Of a DNA stretch of 64,000 nt, positions 1-7,544 are shown piece after piece. Positions within the stretch are counted from its first letter, which is position 1. Each line of letters opens with the position of its first letter. The translations under genes and the position numbers were made by a program. The notes beneath the pieces were generated by a model. The model was not told the DNA's origin. It saw only the letters and a list, made by a program, of their open reading frames with translations, and made no database searches. The DNA lies in NCBI GenBank assembly GCA_902583345.1, contig CACHVT010000001.1, positions 97,426-161,425 on the forward strand, read 5' to 3'. Origin of the DNA: an uncultured Pelagibacteraceae bacterium. GTDB lineage: Bacteria; Pseudomonadota; Alphaproteobacteria; Pelagibacterales; Pelagibacteraceae.

Positions 1-873
1 AAAAGACCAAGTAAAGAGGAAACCGAAAATAGCAACTGGACAACTTGTTGTAAAGGACCTGTTTTAAAAAAAGAATTAGAGGAAAATTTGTGGGTTTGCG
101 ATGCGTGTAATAAACATCATAGAATTAATTGTAAACAAAGATTTGATATTGTATTTGGAAAAAATAACTATAAAATTTTAAAAACTCCAATACCTATTGA
201 TGATCCTTTAAATTGGGTAGATTCAAAATCTTATAAAGATCGATTAAAAACTGCGAGAAAAAAAACTGGTCAGGAAACTGCAGTAATGATAGTTCAAACC
301 AAGATTAAAAATATAAATATAACTGCAGGGGCATTTGATTTTAGTTTTATTGGAGGATCGGTAGGAGCAGCTGAAGGAGAAGCAATAATTTATGGTATTC
401 AAAATGCAATAGATAATAAACAACCATTTGTTTTATTTACCGCGTCGGGCGGAATGAGGATGTTCGAGTCTATAATAGCTTTATCGCAAATGACTAGAGT
501 AACTCTAGCAATAAATGAACTTAAAAAAAATAATTTGCCGTACATTGTAGTTTTATGTGATGCAAGCGCAGGTGGAACGGTAGCAAGTTTCGGAATGCTT
601 GCCGATATAACTTTTGCAGAACCAGGGGCAACTGTTGCTTTTGCTGGTAAAAGAGTTATTCAAGCTACTGTTAAGGAAGAACTTCCTCCAGATTTTCAAA
701 CTAGTGAATATGTAGAAAAACATGGATTTATTGACTGTGTTATAGAAAGAAAAGATTTATCAGAAAAGATAGCTTCTATTTTGTCAATATTGTTAAAGAA
801 AAATTCTGATATAAATTCTGAATTAAATGAAACTTCAGAAAACGCTGGAACGCTTACAAAAGCTGCATCCTAA
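1..873 (+). CDS. accD: Acetyl-CoA carboxylase carboxyltransferase beta subunit (5' end outside window)
   Basis: This protein pairs with AccA to move the carboxyl group from carboxybiotin to acetyl-CoA, giving malonyl-CoA for fatty acid synthesis in the cytoplasm. The frame is open from base 1, so the first residues lie outside the window; 290 residues are visible. The crotonase-fold core is clear: GGSVGAAEGEAI, FTASGGMRMFE, the AGGTVASFGMLADITFAEP stretch and GKRVIQATV, as in other AccD proteins. The N-terminal zinc ribbon is odd: visible residues 16-17 are Cys-Cys, followed 15 residues later by CDAC, whereas the family normally has CxxC-x15-CxxC. The 3' end overlaps folC by 47 bases in another frame. 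The identity is firm; the zinc-site change is the only unusual point. Confidence 0.93.
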   Translation, partial: KRPSKEETENSNWTTCCKGPVLKKELEENLWVCDACNKHHRINCKQRFDIVFGKNNYKILKTPIPIDDPLNWVDSKSYKDRLKTARKKTGQETAVMIVQTKIKNINITAGAFDFSFIGGSVGAAEGEAIIYGIQNAIDNKQPFVLFTASGGMRMFESIIALSQMTRVTLAINELKKNNLPYIVVLCDASAGGTVASFGMLADITFAEPGATVAFAGKRVIQATVKEELPPDFQTSEYVEKHGFIDCVIERKDLSEKIASILSILLKKNSDINSELNETSENAGTLTKAAS

Positions 874-2095
874 AGAAATTGATCTTAGTTTAGTTAGAAT
901 AAAAAATCTTTGTAAAAAGCTAGGTAATCCTCAAGATAATCTAAAATGTATTCAGGTTGGTGGAACAAATGGAAAATATTCAACAATTCAAACTTTAAGA
1001 GCTATTTTGATGGATGCAGATATAAAATGTAATATTTATACAAGTCCACATATTCAAAAAATAAACGAAAGATTTATTTATGATAATAAAGAAATAGAGG
1101 ATAACGATTTAACAGATTTATTAAATGTGGTTGAGGAAATTAATTCAGGTGAAGAGATTACTTATTTTGAAATATTAACAGCAGCATTCTTTTATGGGTG
1201 CAAAAAATATCAAAAAAACTTAACTATTTGTGAATTTGGACTTTTTGCAAGATTTGATGCTGTAAATATATTAAAAAAAAATTTAGCTACCATTATAACT
1301 ACTATCGGTTTAGATCATTTAGATTGGTTACCTGAAAATAAGAGAACTATAGATAGAATTATATTCGAAAAGACTTCATCTTTATTAAATTCAAACATAA
1401 TTATATCAAAACAAGTAGACGATATAATACAAAATAAAATAAAAAAGGCTCTTAAATATAACAAATCAAAGAAAGTTTTTTTTAATGATTCTTACTCCTT
1501 TAAATTAGGTGAAGATAACTTCTTTTATTATGAAGATCAAAGTGGTCAACTAAAACTCCCTTTTCCAAATCTAAATGGAGAGTTTCAACTACCAAACGTT
1601 GCATCAGCTATTGCAACTATTAGAAATCTAGAAAATTTAAAGGTATCTAACGAAAATATTAAAAATGGTATTACAAAGATACAAAGCATTGCAAGACTTC
1701 AAGAAATAAAAAATGGTAAATTAAAAAACTTATGTATGAACAATAAATTATTTATCGATGGCTCTCATAATCCTTTAGGAGCAAATGTTTTAAACAATTT
1801 CATTGATAAAATTAATGGCGATGTTCATATAATATTAGGTATGATGAATAATAAAAATCATAAGGAATATGTAAGCTATTTTAAAAATATCTCTTCTTTA
1901 ACAACAGTTGATATTCCAAATCAACCAAATGCTATTAAAGGAGCTATACTTAAAGAAAAGCTTAAACATATTCCAAATGTAAATTATAAAAAGTCTATTG
2001 AGGATGCAATTAAGTCCATTGTTCTTAATGAAAATGATATTGTATTAATTACAGGTTCTCTATATCTCGCTGGGGAAGTATTAAATTCAAATTAA
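827..2095 (+). CDS. folC: Bifunctional folylpolyglutamate / dihydrofolate synthase FolC
   Basis: The enzyme joins glutamate to dihydropteroate and to reduced folates using ATP, in the cytoplasm. It is 422 residues, normal for FolC. The ATG lies inside accD; it is supported because LERLQKLHPKEIDLSL directly after it matches the usual FolC N-terminus. Visible motifs are the Mur-ligase-type P-loop GGTNGKYST (residues about 45-53), IGLDHLDWL in the omega/Mg region, and DGSHNPLGA at the start of the C-terminal glutamate ligase domain. The P-loop has Tyr where nearly all FolC proteins have Gly (GTNGKGS). The accD-folC order is common in Alphaproteobacteria. The stop codon overlaps that of the convergent trxA by four bases. 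Confidence 0.93.
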   Translation: MKLQKTLERLQKLHPKEIDLSLVRIKNLCKKLGNPQDNLKCIQVGGTNGKYSTIQTLRAILMDADIKCNIYTSPHIQKINERFIYDNKEIEDNDLTDLLNVVEEINSGEEITYFEILTAAFFYGCKKYQKNLTICEFGLFARFDAVNILKKNLATIITTIGLDHLDWLPENKRTIDRIIFEKTSSLLNSNIIISKQVDDIIQNKIKKALKYNKSKKVFFNDSYSFKLGEDNFFYYEDQSGQLKLPFPNLNGEFQLPNVASAIATIRNLENLKVSNENIKNGITKIQSIARLQEIKNGKLKNLCMNNKLFIDGSHNPLGANVLNNFIDKINGDVHIILGMMNNKNHKEYVSYFKNISSLTTVDIPNQPNAIKGAILKEKLKHIPNVNYKKSIEDAIKSIVLNENDIVLITGSLYLAGEVLNSN

Positions 2096-2412
2096 ATATT
2101 TTCTTTAATCCAAGAAACAATATTTGATTTTGTTGTTGCTCCAACCTTTGTAGCTTTTAATTCTCCATCTTTAAATAACAACATTGTTGGAATACCTCTT
2201 ATACCGTACTTAGTTGGGGTATTAGGTTCATTATCGATATTATGTTTGGCTATTTTAACTTCGTTTGCCATTTCATCAGAAATTTCTTCAAGAGTTGGAC
2301 CGATTTGTTTGCATGGTCCACACCACTCTGCCCAAAAATCAACAACTATTGGTTTTTGAGATTTTAGTACCTCTGTGTCAAAATTTTCGTCAGTTACATT
2401 TAAAGTTGCCAT
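2092..2412 (-). CDS. trxA: Thioredoxin
   Basis: A cytoplasmic dithiol carrier that reduces protein disulfides and is itself reduced by thioredoxin reductase. The protein is 106 residues, the classic length, with the active site WCGPC (Cys31 and Cys34), the preceding VVDFWAEW strand and the cis-proline loop GIRGIPTML. The ATG start gives the usual MATxxVTDxxF beginning. A strong AGGAGG lies only one base upstream of the ATG, which is closer than normal. The gene is tail-to-tail with folC (four-base overlap) and downstream of sbcB on the same strand with a 50-base gap. Confidence 0.96.
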   Translation of the reverse strand: MATLNVTDENFDTEVLKSQKPIVVDFWAEWCGPCKQIGPTLEEISDEMANEVKIAKHNIDNEPNTPTKYGIRGIPTMLLFKDGELKATKVGATTKSNIVSWIKENI

Positions 2413-2413
2413 A

Positions 2414-2419
2414 CCTCCT
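2414..2419 (-). promoter_or_regulatory. Shine-Dalgarno AGGAGG placed one base before the trxA ATG
   Basis: The minus strand reads AGGAGG, then one base, then ATG. Full complementarity to the 16S tail is unusual in this window, where most genes have weak or no such site, and the spacing is shorter than the typical five to nine bases. The start itself is not in doubt because the next residues match the family. Confidence 0.6.
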
Positions 2420-2462
2420 ATATATAATTTAATCTAATTAATTCAATGAATAATTATTTAAT

Positions 2463-3893
2463 TTAAACATTTTCATATCTTTTCTGAATTGACATCACAA
2501 AATTATTTAATTGATCAAGAAATTTTAATTTCTCTTCATCATGATCATTTGAATATTTTTCCCTCAAATTGTCGCACTCATAATAAAATTCTTTACATGT
2601 CCACCATTTTTCTTTTTTTTCACTTAATATTCGATTTGCAATTTCTCGTTTAATACTTTTTAACATTGCCTCAGGTAATACTTCCGGTGACTCTTGAAAT
2701 ATAATTTTTTTTCCAAAACCAACTAATCTTTCATCTTCGAACTTATCTAATAAACTTAATTTTTCTTTCCATGATGCTGCATGCCATTTTGGAAAAAGTG
2801 CTGTATCTTTATTTGAAGTAAATCGGTTATATATACTTTCCTCAGCTAAAATGTCTTCTTGTGATTTTGATTGTTCTTTTTCTTCAGCAATATCTCTTAA
2901 CGCAATCATAATATTTTGAGAAAATTTTTCATTACCTTTCACCATCTCTGCTCTTTTTTTAATTATACTAATGTCTATAGCATTATAAGGTTCTTCTTTT
3001 ATTCCATAGTTTGAATGTAAAATAATTGGGGCCTTATTTGATCTTATAGTTCGTAGGAATTTCGGAGATTTTTTCATCTCTAATTTAAGATCGTTAATTG
3101 ATAAATTTAATAATGGCTCAACGTCTACTCTTAGATCAACCGCCTGTCCCCATTGGTAAATTGGATGAATACAATGTTTAGGATGAAGTGGAGCACATAG
3201 ATATAATCTTGATTTTCCATAAAAATATTCATTTAATGTAAAGATCTTTTCTTTTTTAAATATCGTCTCAGTATCAAGTCTGTTTGAAGTTTTAAGAAAT
3301 GAGCCCCATGTTTCGGGTTGTTTTTTCTTGATTAATGACAATATCTTCATTGTTAATTCAGCATCAAATAAAGCCGAATGAGCTCCCGAAGCCTCAAATC
3401 CATTCATTCTAGATAGAGACTCTAACTTCATAACTGCGTTGCCTTTTTCATTAATCTCTGTTTTTAGAATATTTTTATCTACTGCATATGCTGCTCTTGC
3501 AATATTAAGGCCATCATGTCTTTTATTTGGTGAGGCATTAGTAATATAAGGATATCTAATTCCTTTAAAAAACTCTTTTCTTATCATTTCATCATCAAAA
3601 CCAATATTTGACCAACCCAAAAAGATTGCAGGGCTCCACTTTTTAAAAATCTTTTCAACTTCACCCAACATTTGATAGTGGCTTAAATTAGCTTTTGTTA
3701 ATAAATCCACCCCTGTCTTATTAACAATCAAGGCCATCGCTTGAGGAATTTCCCCTTCTGGCAACCTACACCTAAGATTAAATCGATCTTTTTCTACAAA
3801 ATTTTCATTAACTAGAATTCCACCTATTTCAATTATACTTCCAAAGGAAGTTGATGATGACGAGCTTTCCACGTCCCAAATAGCTAAGTTCAA
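2463..3893 (-). CDS. sbcB: Exodeoxyribonuclease I family 3'-5' exonuclease
   Basis: This enzyme degrades single-stranded DNA from the 3' end in recombination and mismatch repair. The 476-residue protein has a DEDD exonuclease domain: motif I WDVES (Asp7, Glu9), motif II GWSNIGFDDEMIRKEFF around residues 103-119, and motif III GAHSALFDAELT around 168-179, followed by the SH3-like and C-terminal helical regions expected for ExoI. The start codon is TTG, chosen because AAGGAG lies five bases upstream and the first residues lead straight into the motif I strand. It lies downstream of a MGME1-like nuclease and rmuC on the same strand, which suggests a DNA-maintenance block. Family assignment is by overall match to E. 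coli SbcB and is fairly firm. Confidence 0.85.
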   Translation of the reverse strand: MNLAIWDVESSSSSTSFGSIIEIGGILVNENFVEKDRFNLRCRLPEGEIPQAMALIVNKTGVDLLTKANLSHYQMLGEVEKIFKKWSPAIFLGWSNIGFDDEMIRKEFFKGIRYPYITNASPNKRHDGLNIARAAYAVDKNILKTEINEKGNAVMKLESLSRMNGFEASGAHSALFDAELTMKILSLIKKKQPETWGSFLKTSNRLDTETIFKKEKIFTLNEYFYGKSRLYLCAPLHPKHCIHPIYQWGQAVDLRVDVEPLLNLSINDLKLEMKKSPKFLRTIRSNKAPIILHSNYGIKEEPYNAIDISIIKKRAEMVKGNEKFSQNIMIALRDIAEEKEQSKSQEDILAEESIYNRFTSNKDTALFPKWHAASWKEKLSLLDKFEDERLVGFGKKIIFQESPEVLPEAMLKSIKREIANRILSEKKEKWWTCKEFYYECDNLREKYSNDHDEEKLKFLDQLNNFVMSIQKRYENV

Positions 3894-3898
3894 AATTA

Positions 3899-3904
3899 CT
3901 CCTT
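3899..3904 (-). promoter_or_regulatory. Shine-Dalgarno AAGGAG that fixes the TTG start of sbcB
   Basis: AAGGAG on the minus strand is five bases before the TTG codon at 3893. No ATG near this point would preserve the first catalytic strand, so this site decides the start. Confidence 0.7.
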
Positions 3905-4006
3905 ATATTTTATGCTATCTGTTTGGGGAATTTTTTTAAGAAACTCGCATCTAAACAAGTAGCAAAGTTGTTTTGTTAATACATTAATTTTTCTTAAAGT
4001 CAAATT

Positions 4007-4690
4007 CTATCTTCCAATTATTTGATAAAATTGTTCAACTTTTTCAAGAAATTTATTTTGATAATTTTTAAGTTCATTTTCTTTAATTTTAAAATCTTGG
4101 AACAGTCTATCAACAGTGCAGATCAATATTACCCCTTGTGTTATTTTAGAATTATACACGGTGTTATGTGCTAAAGAATAAGCTCCGATTTGCAAAAAAT
4201 AATCTTCAATATATTCTTCTTTTTTAGGCTTGTTACTTTGTTTAAAATCTAAAATAGTCTCTTTTCCTTCATAAACTCCAATACAGTCTGCGGTACCTGC
4301 ATATTTTCCTGGGTAATATACGGTCGCTTCAGCTCCCCAAATTTCTGTAAGTTTATTTTTTAATCCATTATCAATAATTTCTACTGCCATTTTTTTTGAT
4401 TTATTTTCTTCGTCTAATAAGTCTAAATTAAATTTGCCTAATAAAAATTGCTCTATATAAGAATGCATGGAACTTCCTCTACTTGATGCTTCATTCTTGA
4501 TCTTCTCAGCCTCTTTGTGACCTACTCTTTCTTTCCACGCTTCTATTGCAGCTTTATCTTCTTCACTTTGGGTTGCTTTAAGAATACTTGTAACACTGGG
4601 TAAATTTGAACCACCCAAGTTATAATGTCTTGATCCATTAACAATAGAACGAGTTGACTTTGGGTACGTAAATTTATTATTCCATTCCAT
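4007..4690 (-). CDS. PD-(D/E)XK nuclease, MGME1-like exonuclease
   Basis: The 227-residue protein resembles the PDDEXK_1 group that includes mitochondrial genome maintenance exonuclease 1. Visible features are LPSVTSILKAT near the N-terminus (the PSVTTIL motif of this group), the helix with GSSMHSYIEQFLLG, the catalytic strand pair GTADCIG and ILDFKQS (acidic Asp...Asp-x-Lys), and DYFLQIGAYSLAHN, the helix with the conserved Gln and Tyr. It probably cuts single-stranded DNA. The ATG at 4690 is preferred; a TTG at 4759 would add 23 residues and overlap rmuC. Following rmuC by 37 bases and preceding sbcB, it belongs to a nuclease block. The biological role in bacteria is not known to me. Confidence 0.8.
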   Translation of the reverse strand: MEWNNKFTYPKSTRSIVNGSRHYNLGGSNLPSVTSILKATQSEEDKAAIEAWKERVGHKEAEKIKNEASSRGSSMHSYIEQFLLGKFNLDLLDEENKSKKMAVEIIDNGLKNKLTEIWGAEATVYYPGKYAGTADCIGVYEGKETILDFKQSNKPKKEEYIEDYFLQIGAYSLAHNTVYNSKITQGVILICTVDRLFQDFKIKENELKNYQNKFLEKVEQFYQIIGR

Positions 4691-4727
4691 ACACTTGTTT
4701 ATAAAAGTATTTGGATTAAATTTAAAA

Positions 4728-5783
4728 TTAATTTTTAAGCTGTTTTGAACGTTCTGCAAATTTCTCTACATTTTCTGTCTTAGCAGCTATTTCAACTTGC
4801 TCGGGATCTTTTATACTTTCTAAAGTTCTAGTAATCGATCTAGCGTCTGTGCCAAATGTATCTACAACTTTCATCGCCTCTTCTAATTTTTTTCGAAGTA
4901 CAATTACATTGTCAAAATGTTTTGCAAATCTTGTACTGATTGTTTTTAGGTGATTATAAATTTCTGTTGCTCCCTTTTGAACTTTTAATGACTGAAATCC
5001 CATATGCAAAGATTGTAAATAAGCTGAAAGAGTGTTTGGTCCCATAATTACAATTTTGTATTTTTTCATCAATTCTTGAGTTAATAATTCTTTACTACTT
5101 GGATCTTGATAGTCAGTTAATTCTTTGTATAAACTCTCAGTTGGAGCATATACAATTCCAAAATCTGTAGTTTTTGGTGGAACGATATATTTTTCATTCA
5201 CGCTTTTAGCTTTTTCTTTAAAGGCTTTCGCTAATTTTGTTCTAGCATCTGCCATTGCTTTTTTATCATCTGCCTGATGAGCGTCATCTATTGCTTTAAA
5301 TCTTTCGACTGGAAAATGACTATCTACCGGAACCAATACGTCTCCCTGAAGCTTGATGGCAAACTCTACATTTTCTGAAGTATCCTCTTTCATCTTAGCA
5401 TTTGAAATGAATTGAGAAGCAGGTAACAAATCTTTTAATAAAGATGCCAAACTAAACTCGGCCAAGGTTCCATATTTTTTAACGCCGGCTAAAATCTTAG
5501 TAATCCCCTCCTGGCTTTTATTTAAATTTTCAACTTGTGTATTAAAAGCAGAAACTTTTTCATTAACTGATGTTAAAGTTTGAGTCATGTCTCTTGTCAC
5601 GTCTTTGGATAAACTATTAAAAGAAGTAGACATACTATTAAATGAATTGTTGATACTTTCTTTTAAATTATTAAGTTCTTGAGTGTTATCTTTTGGCTCT
5701 TCTTTGTTTTTACGCTGAACAAGCAATAAATAAATAACAACACCTATTAGTATTAAAATTATGTATGATAACGAATCTTGCAT
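4728..5783 (-). CDS. rmuC: RmuC family DNA recombination protein
   Basis: RmuC proteins are membrane-anchored and carry a restriction-endonuclease-like core; loss of E. coli rmuC raises inversion at short inverted repeats. The 351-residue product has one N-terminal membrane helix (SYIILILIGVVIYLLLV), a coiled-coil stretch rich in Asn and Ser (residues about 30-90), and the conserved core with KYGTLAEFSLASLL, DVLVPVDSHFPVERF, DFGIVYAPTESLY and MGPNTLSAYLQSLHMGFQ. The ATG at 5783 was chosen; a TTG at 5792 would add three residues. The gene follows hisG by 23 bases, so it is probably the fourth protein gene of the tRNA-His-hisS-hisZ-hisG transcript. Confidence 0.9.
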   Translation of the reverse strand: MQDSLSYIILILIGVVIYLLLVQRKNKEEPKDNTQELNNLKESINNSFNSMSTSFNSLSKDVTRDMTQTLTSVNEKVSAFNTQVENLNKSQEGITKILAGVKKYGTLAEFSLASLLKDLLPASQFISNAKMKEDTSENVEFAIKLQGDVLVPVDSHFPVERFKAIDDAHQADDKKAMADARTKLAKAFKEKAKSVNEKYIVPPKTTDFGIVYAPTESLYKELTDYQDPSSKELLTQELMKKYKIVIMGPNTLSAYLQSLHMGFQSLKVQKGATEIYNHLKTISTRFAKHFDNVIVLRKKLEEAMKVVDTFGTDARSITRTLESIKDPEQVEIAAKTENVEKFAERSKQLKN

Positions 5784-5806
5784 AAGTGACAAGATAGTAA
5801 AATAAA

Positions 5807-6496
5807 TTACTTGCTTAGCAAGTTTATAATTTTTTTTATTCCTGTTTTTTTTAAACTAAGCTTTGATAACATTAAACAGGCTTGCGATTTCAGAATTTCA
5901 CCATCTTTTAGCACTCTTAAATTATTTGCTTTTAATGTTGCTCCTGTGCTAGTTATATCTGAGATTGCTTCTGCTGTGCCTGTAAATGGAGCAACTTCTG
6001 TACTTCCTAAACTTTTAACTAGTTGAAATTGTGTTACTCCTTTTGAATATAAAAATTGCCTAGTTAAATTTGGATATTTTGTTGCAATTCTTAAAAGTTT
6101 TTTCTTTTTCTTTTTAAACTCATCAGCCACTTCATCTAAATCCAATAAAGTTTGAACATCTATCCATAAATCTGGAATAGCTAAAACTAAATTTGCATTA
6201 CCAAAATTATATCTTTTATTTATCAAAATTTTATTTTGTGTATTAATTTCGCTTTCTTTAAATAAATCGTATCCTGAAAAACCAATATCAATGTTACCAA
6301 ATGACAATTGTTCAATACATTCTCTCGCATGTAAATAAATGATTTTAACATTGGAGAGTTTTTTAATGTATCCAAACAAATCTCTCTCCCCTCTTTCAGA
6401 GTAAATTTTTAATTTATTTTTTTTAAATATATTAATTGTGTCATGCTTTAATCTTCCCTTTGATGGAAGTCCTATATTAATAATATTTTTAGTCAT
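5807..6496 (-). CDS. hisG: ATP phosphoribosyltransferase catalytic subunit, short form
   Basis: It catalyses the first step of histidine synthesis, condensing ATP and PRPP to phosphoribosyl-ATP in the cytoplasm. At 229 residues it is the short HisG form, which lacks the C-terminal histidine-binding domain and needs HisZ. Visible motifs include GLPSKGRL at the N-terminus, DIGFSGYDLF, RIATKYPNLTRQF and the PRPP loop GSTEVAPFTGTAEAISDI. It overlaps hisZ upstream by eight bases, so the two subunits are translationally coupled. Feedback control probably acts through HisZ, as is known for short-form enzymes. Confidence 0.93.
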   Translation of the reverse strand: MTKNIINIGLPSKGRLKHDTINIFKKNKLKIYSERGERDLFGYIKKLSNVKIIYLHARECIEQLSFGNIDIGFSGYDLFKESEINTQNKILINKRYNFGNANLVLAIPDLWIDVQTLLDLDEVADEFKKKKKKLLRIATKYPNLTRQFLYSKGVTQFQLVKSLGSTEVAPFTGTAEAISDITSTGATLKANNLRVLKDGEILKSQACLMLSKLSLKKTGIKKIINLLSK

Positions 6497-7544
6497 ATAA
6501 ATTCATGTTTACTGCAGCGCCTACTGCAGAAACTTTTCTAAATCCTAAATTAGTAGTTAATTGATCATATCTTCCACCTGATATAAAAGTTTTAAATTTT
6601 GATTTAATTTTTATATCTATAGAAAAAATCATCGAACTATAAAACTCAACTTCTCTACCATTAGAGGCTGAAAATTCTATTTTTAAATTCTTTTTATTAT
6701 TTTTACTTAAAGGAAAAAAATCTTTTCCAACAATTATATTAATTCTATTTTTTTTAAAAAATGCATTTAAAATTTTTGGAGCTTTTTCTAATGGGCATTT
6801 TATTTTTAAAAATTGTCTTATAATATTTGTAATCTTTTTTCCTGTTGAAGACTTTCTTGGATCATTAACCTTCATATTAAACCGGTCCAAAACTTCTTTG
6901 TAGGTTCTTCCAGAAATAACTTTACTTTGATTTTCTTTTCTCATTTTCTGATATCTTGATTTATCTTCTTCAACAAATATTGGATCTATATCTAAATTTG
7001 TTTCTAATCTTTTTAATAATTCGTTAAAATAATTTTCATTCCAATAATATCTTTTAAGTCTATTTTTCCATCTTCTTGGAATATCTAATTTATCAATTAT
7101 TAAATTAAATAATTCAACATTTCCAATTTTCAAAATTGACTTTTTTGTATCAATATTTTTTAAAATTTTTAAAGAAGTATCTATAATTTCCTTATCGTCT
7201 TTTTGTTTATTTTTTGATCCTAAAATTTCATAACCAATTTGGTTTTTTATTATACTGTCTTTCTTTTTATAAGTTTTTCTGAAAGCTTCACCACTATAAA
7301 AAACTTTTTCTCTATAATTTTTTTTATTTTGTATAAACCTTATTACTGAAGAAATTGTTAGATCGGGTCTCAAGCAAAGCTCCTTGCCATTTAAATCATA
7401 AAATGAAAATAGAAATTTTTTAAAACTCTCACCTGATCTTTGAAGGATATATTTTGTTTCAAGAACCGGATCTAATATAATATTATTAAAACCCTTAGAT
7501 TTAATTGATCTAAGAATTTTTTCAGATAATTTTTTTGATTTCAT
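6489..7544 (-). CDS. hisZ: ATP phosphoribosyltransferase regulatory subunit HisZ
   Basis: HisZ is a catalytically inactive relative of histidyl-tRNA synthetase that assembles with short HisG and confers histidine control. The 351-residue protein shows synthetase-like class II traits: the N-terminal strand-helix, CLRPDLTISSVIRFI (compare LRYDLTAPLAR in HisS), YSGEAFR, the EFSASNGREVEFYSSM segment and SGGRYDQL near the C-terminus. It lacks the HisS anticodon-binding domain. The ATG overlaps the end of hisS by 23 bases and the stop overlaps hisG by eight bases. The direct hisS-hisZ-hisG order links histidine charging and histidine synthesis in one transcript. Confidence 0.9.
   Translation of the reverse strand: MKSKKLSEKILRSIKSKGFNNIILDPVLETKYILQRSGESFKKFLFSFYDLNGKELCLRPDLTISSVIRFIQNKKNYREKVFYSGEAFRKTYKKKDSIIKNQIGYEILGSKNKQKDDKEIIDTSLKILKNIDTKKSILKIGNVELFNLIIDKLDIPRRWKNRLKRYYWNENYFNELLKRLETNLDIDPIFVEEDKSRYQKMRKENQSKVISGRTYKEVLDRFNMKVNDPRKSSTGKKITNIIRQFLKIKCPLEKAPKILNAFFKKNRINIIVGKDFFPLSKNNKKNLKIEFSASNGREVEFYSSMIFSIDIKIKSKFKTFISGGRYDQLTTNLGFRKVSAVGAAVNMNLYD

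Noticed and set aside
3896-4003. A 35-codon TTG-started minus-strand frame between the MGME1-like gene and sbcB, ending two bases before sbcB
   Set aside because: The position is suggestive of a leader peptide, but the start is TTG without a Shine-Dalgarno site and the peptide is not recognisable. It needs conservation data before it can be called.
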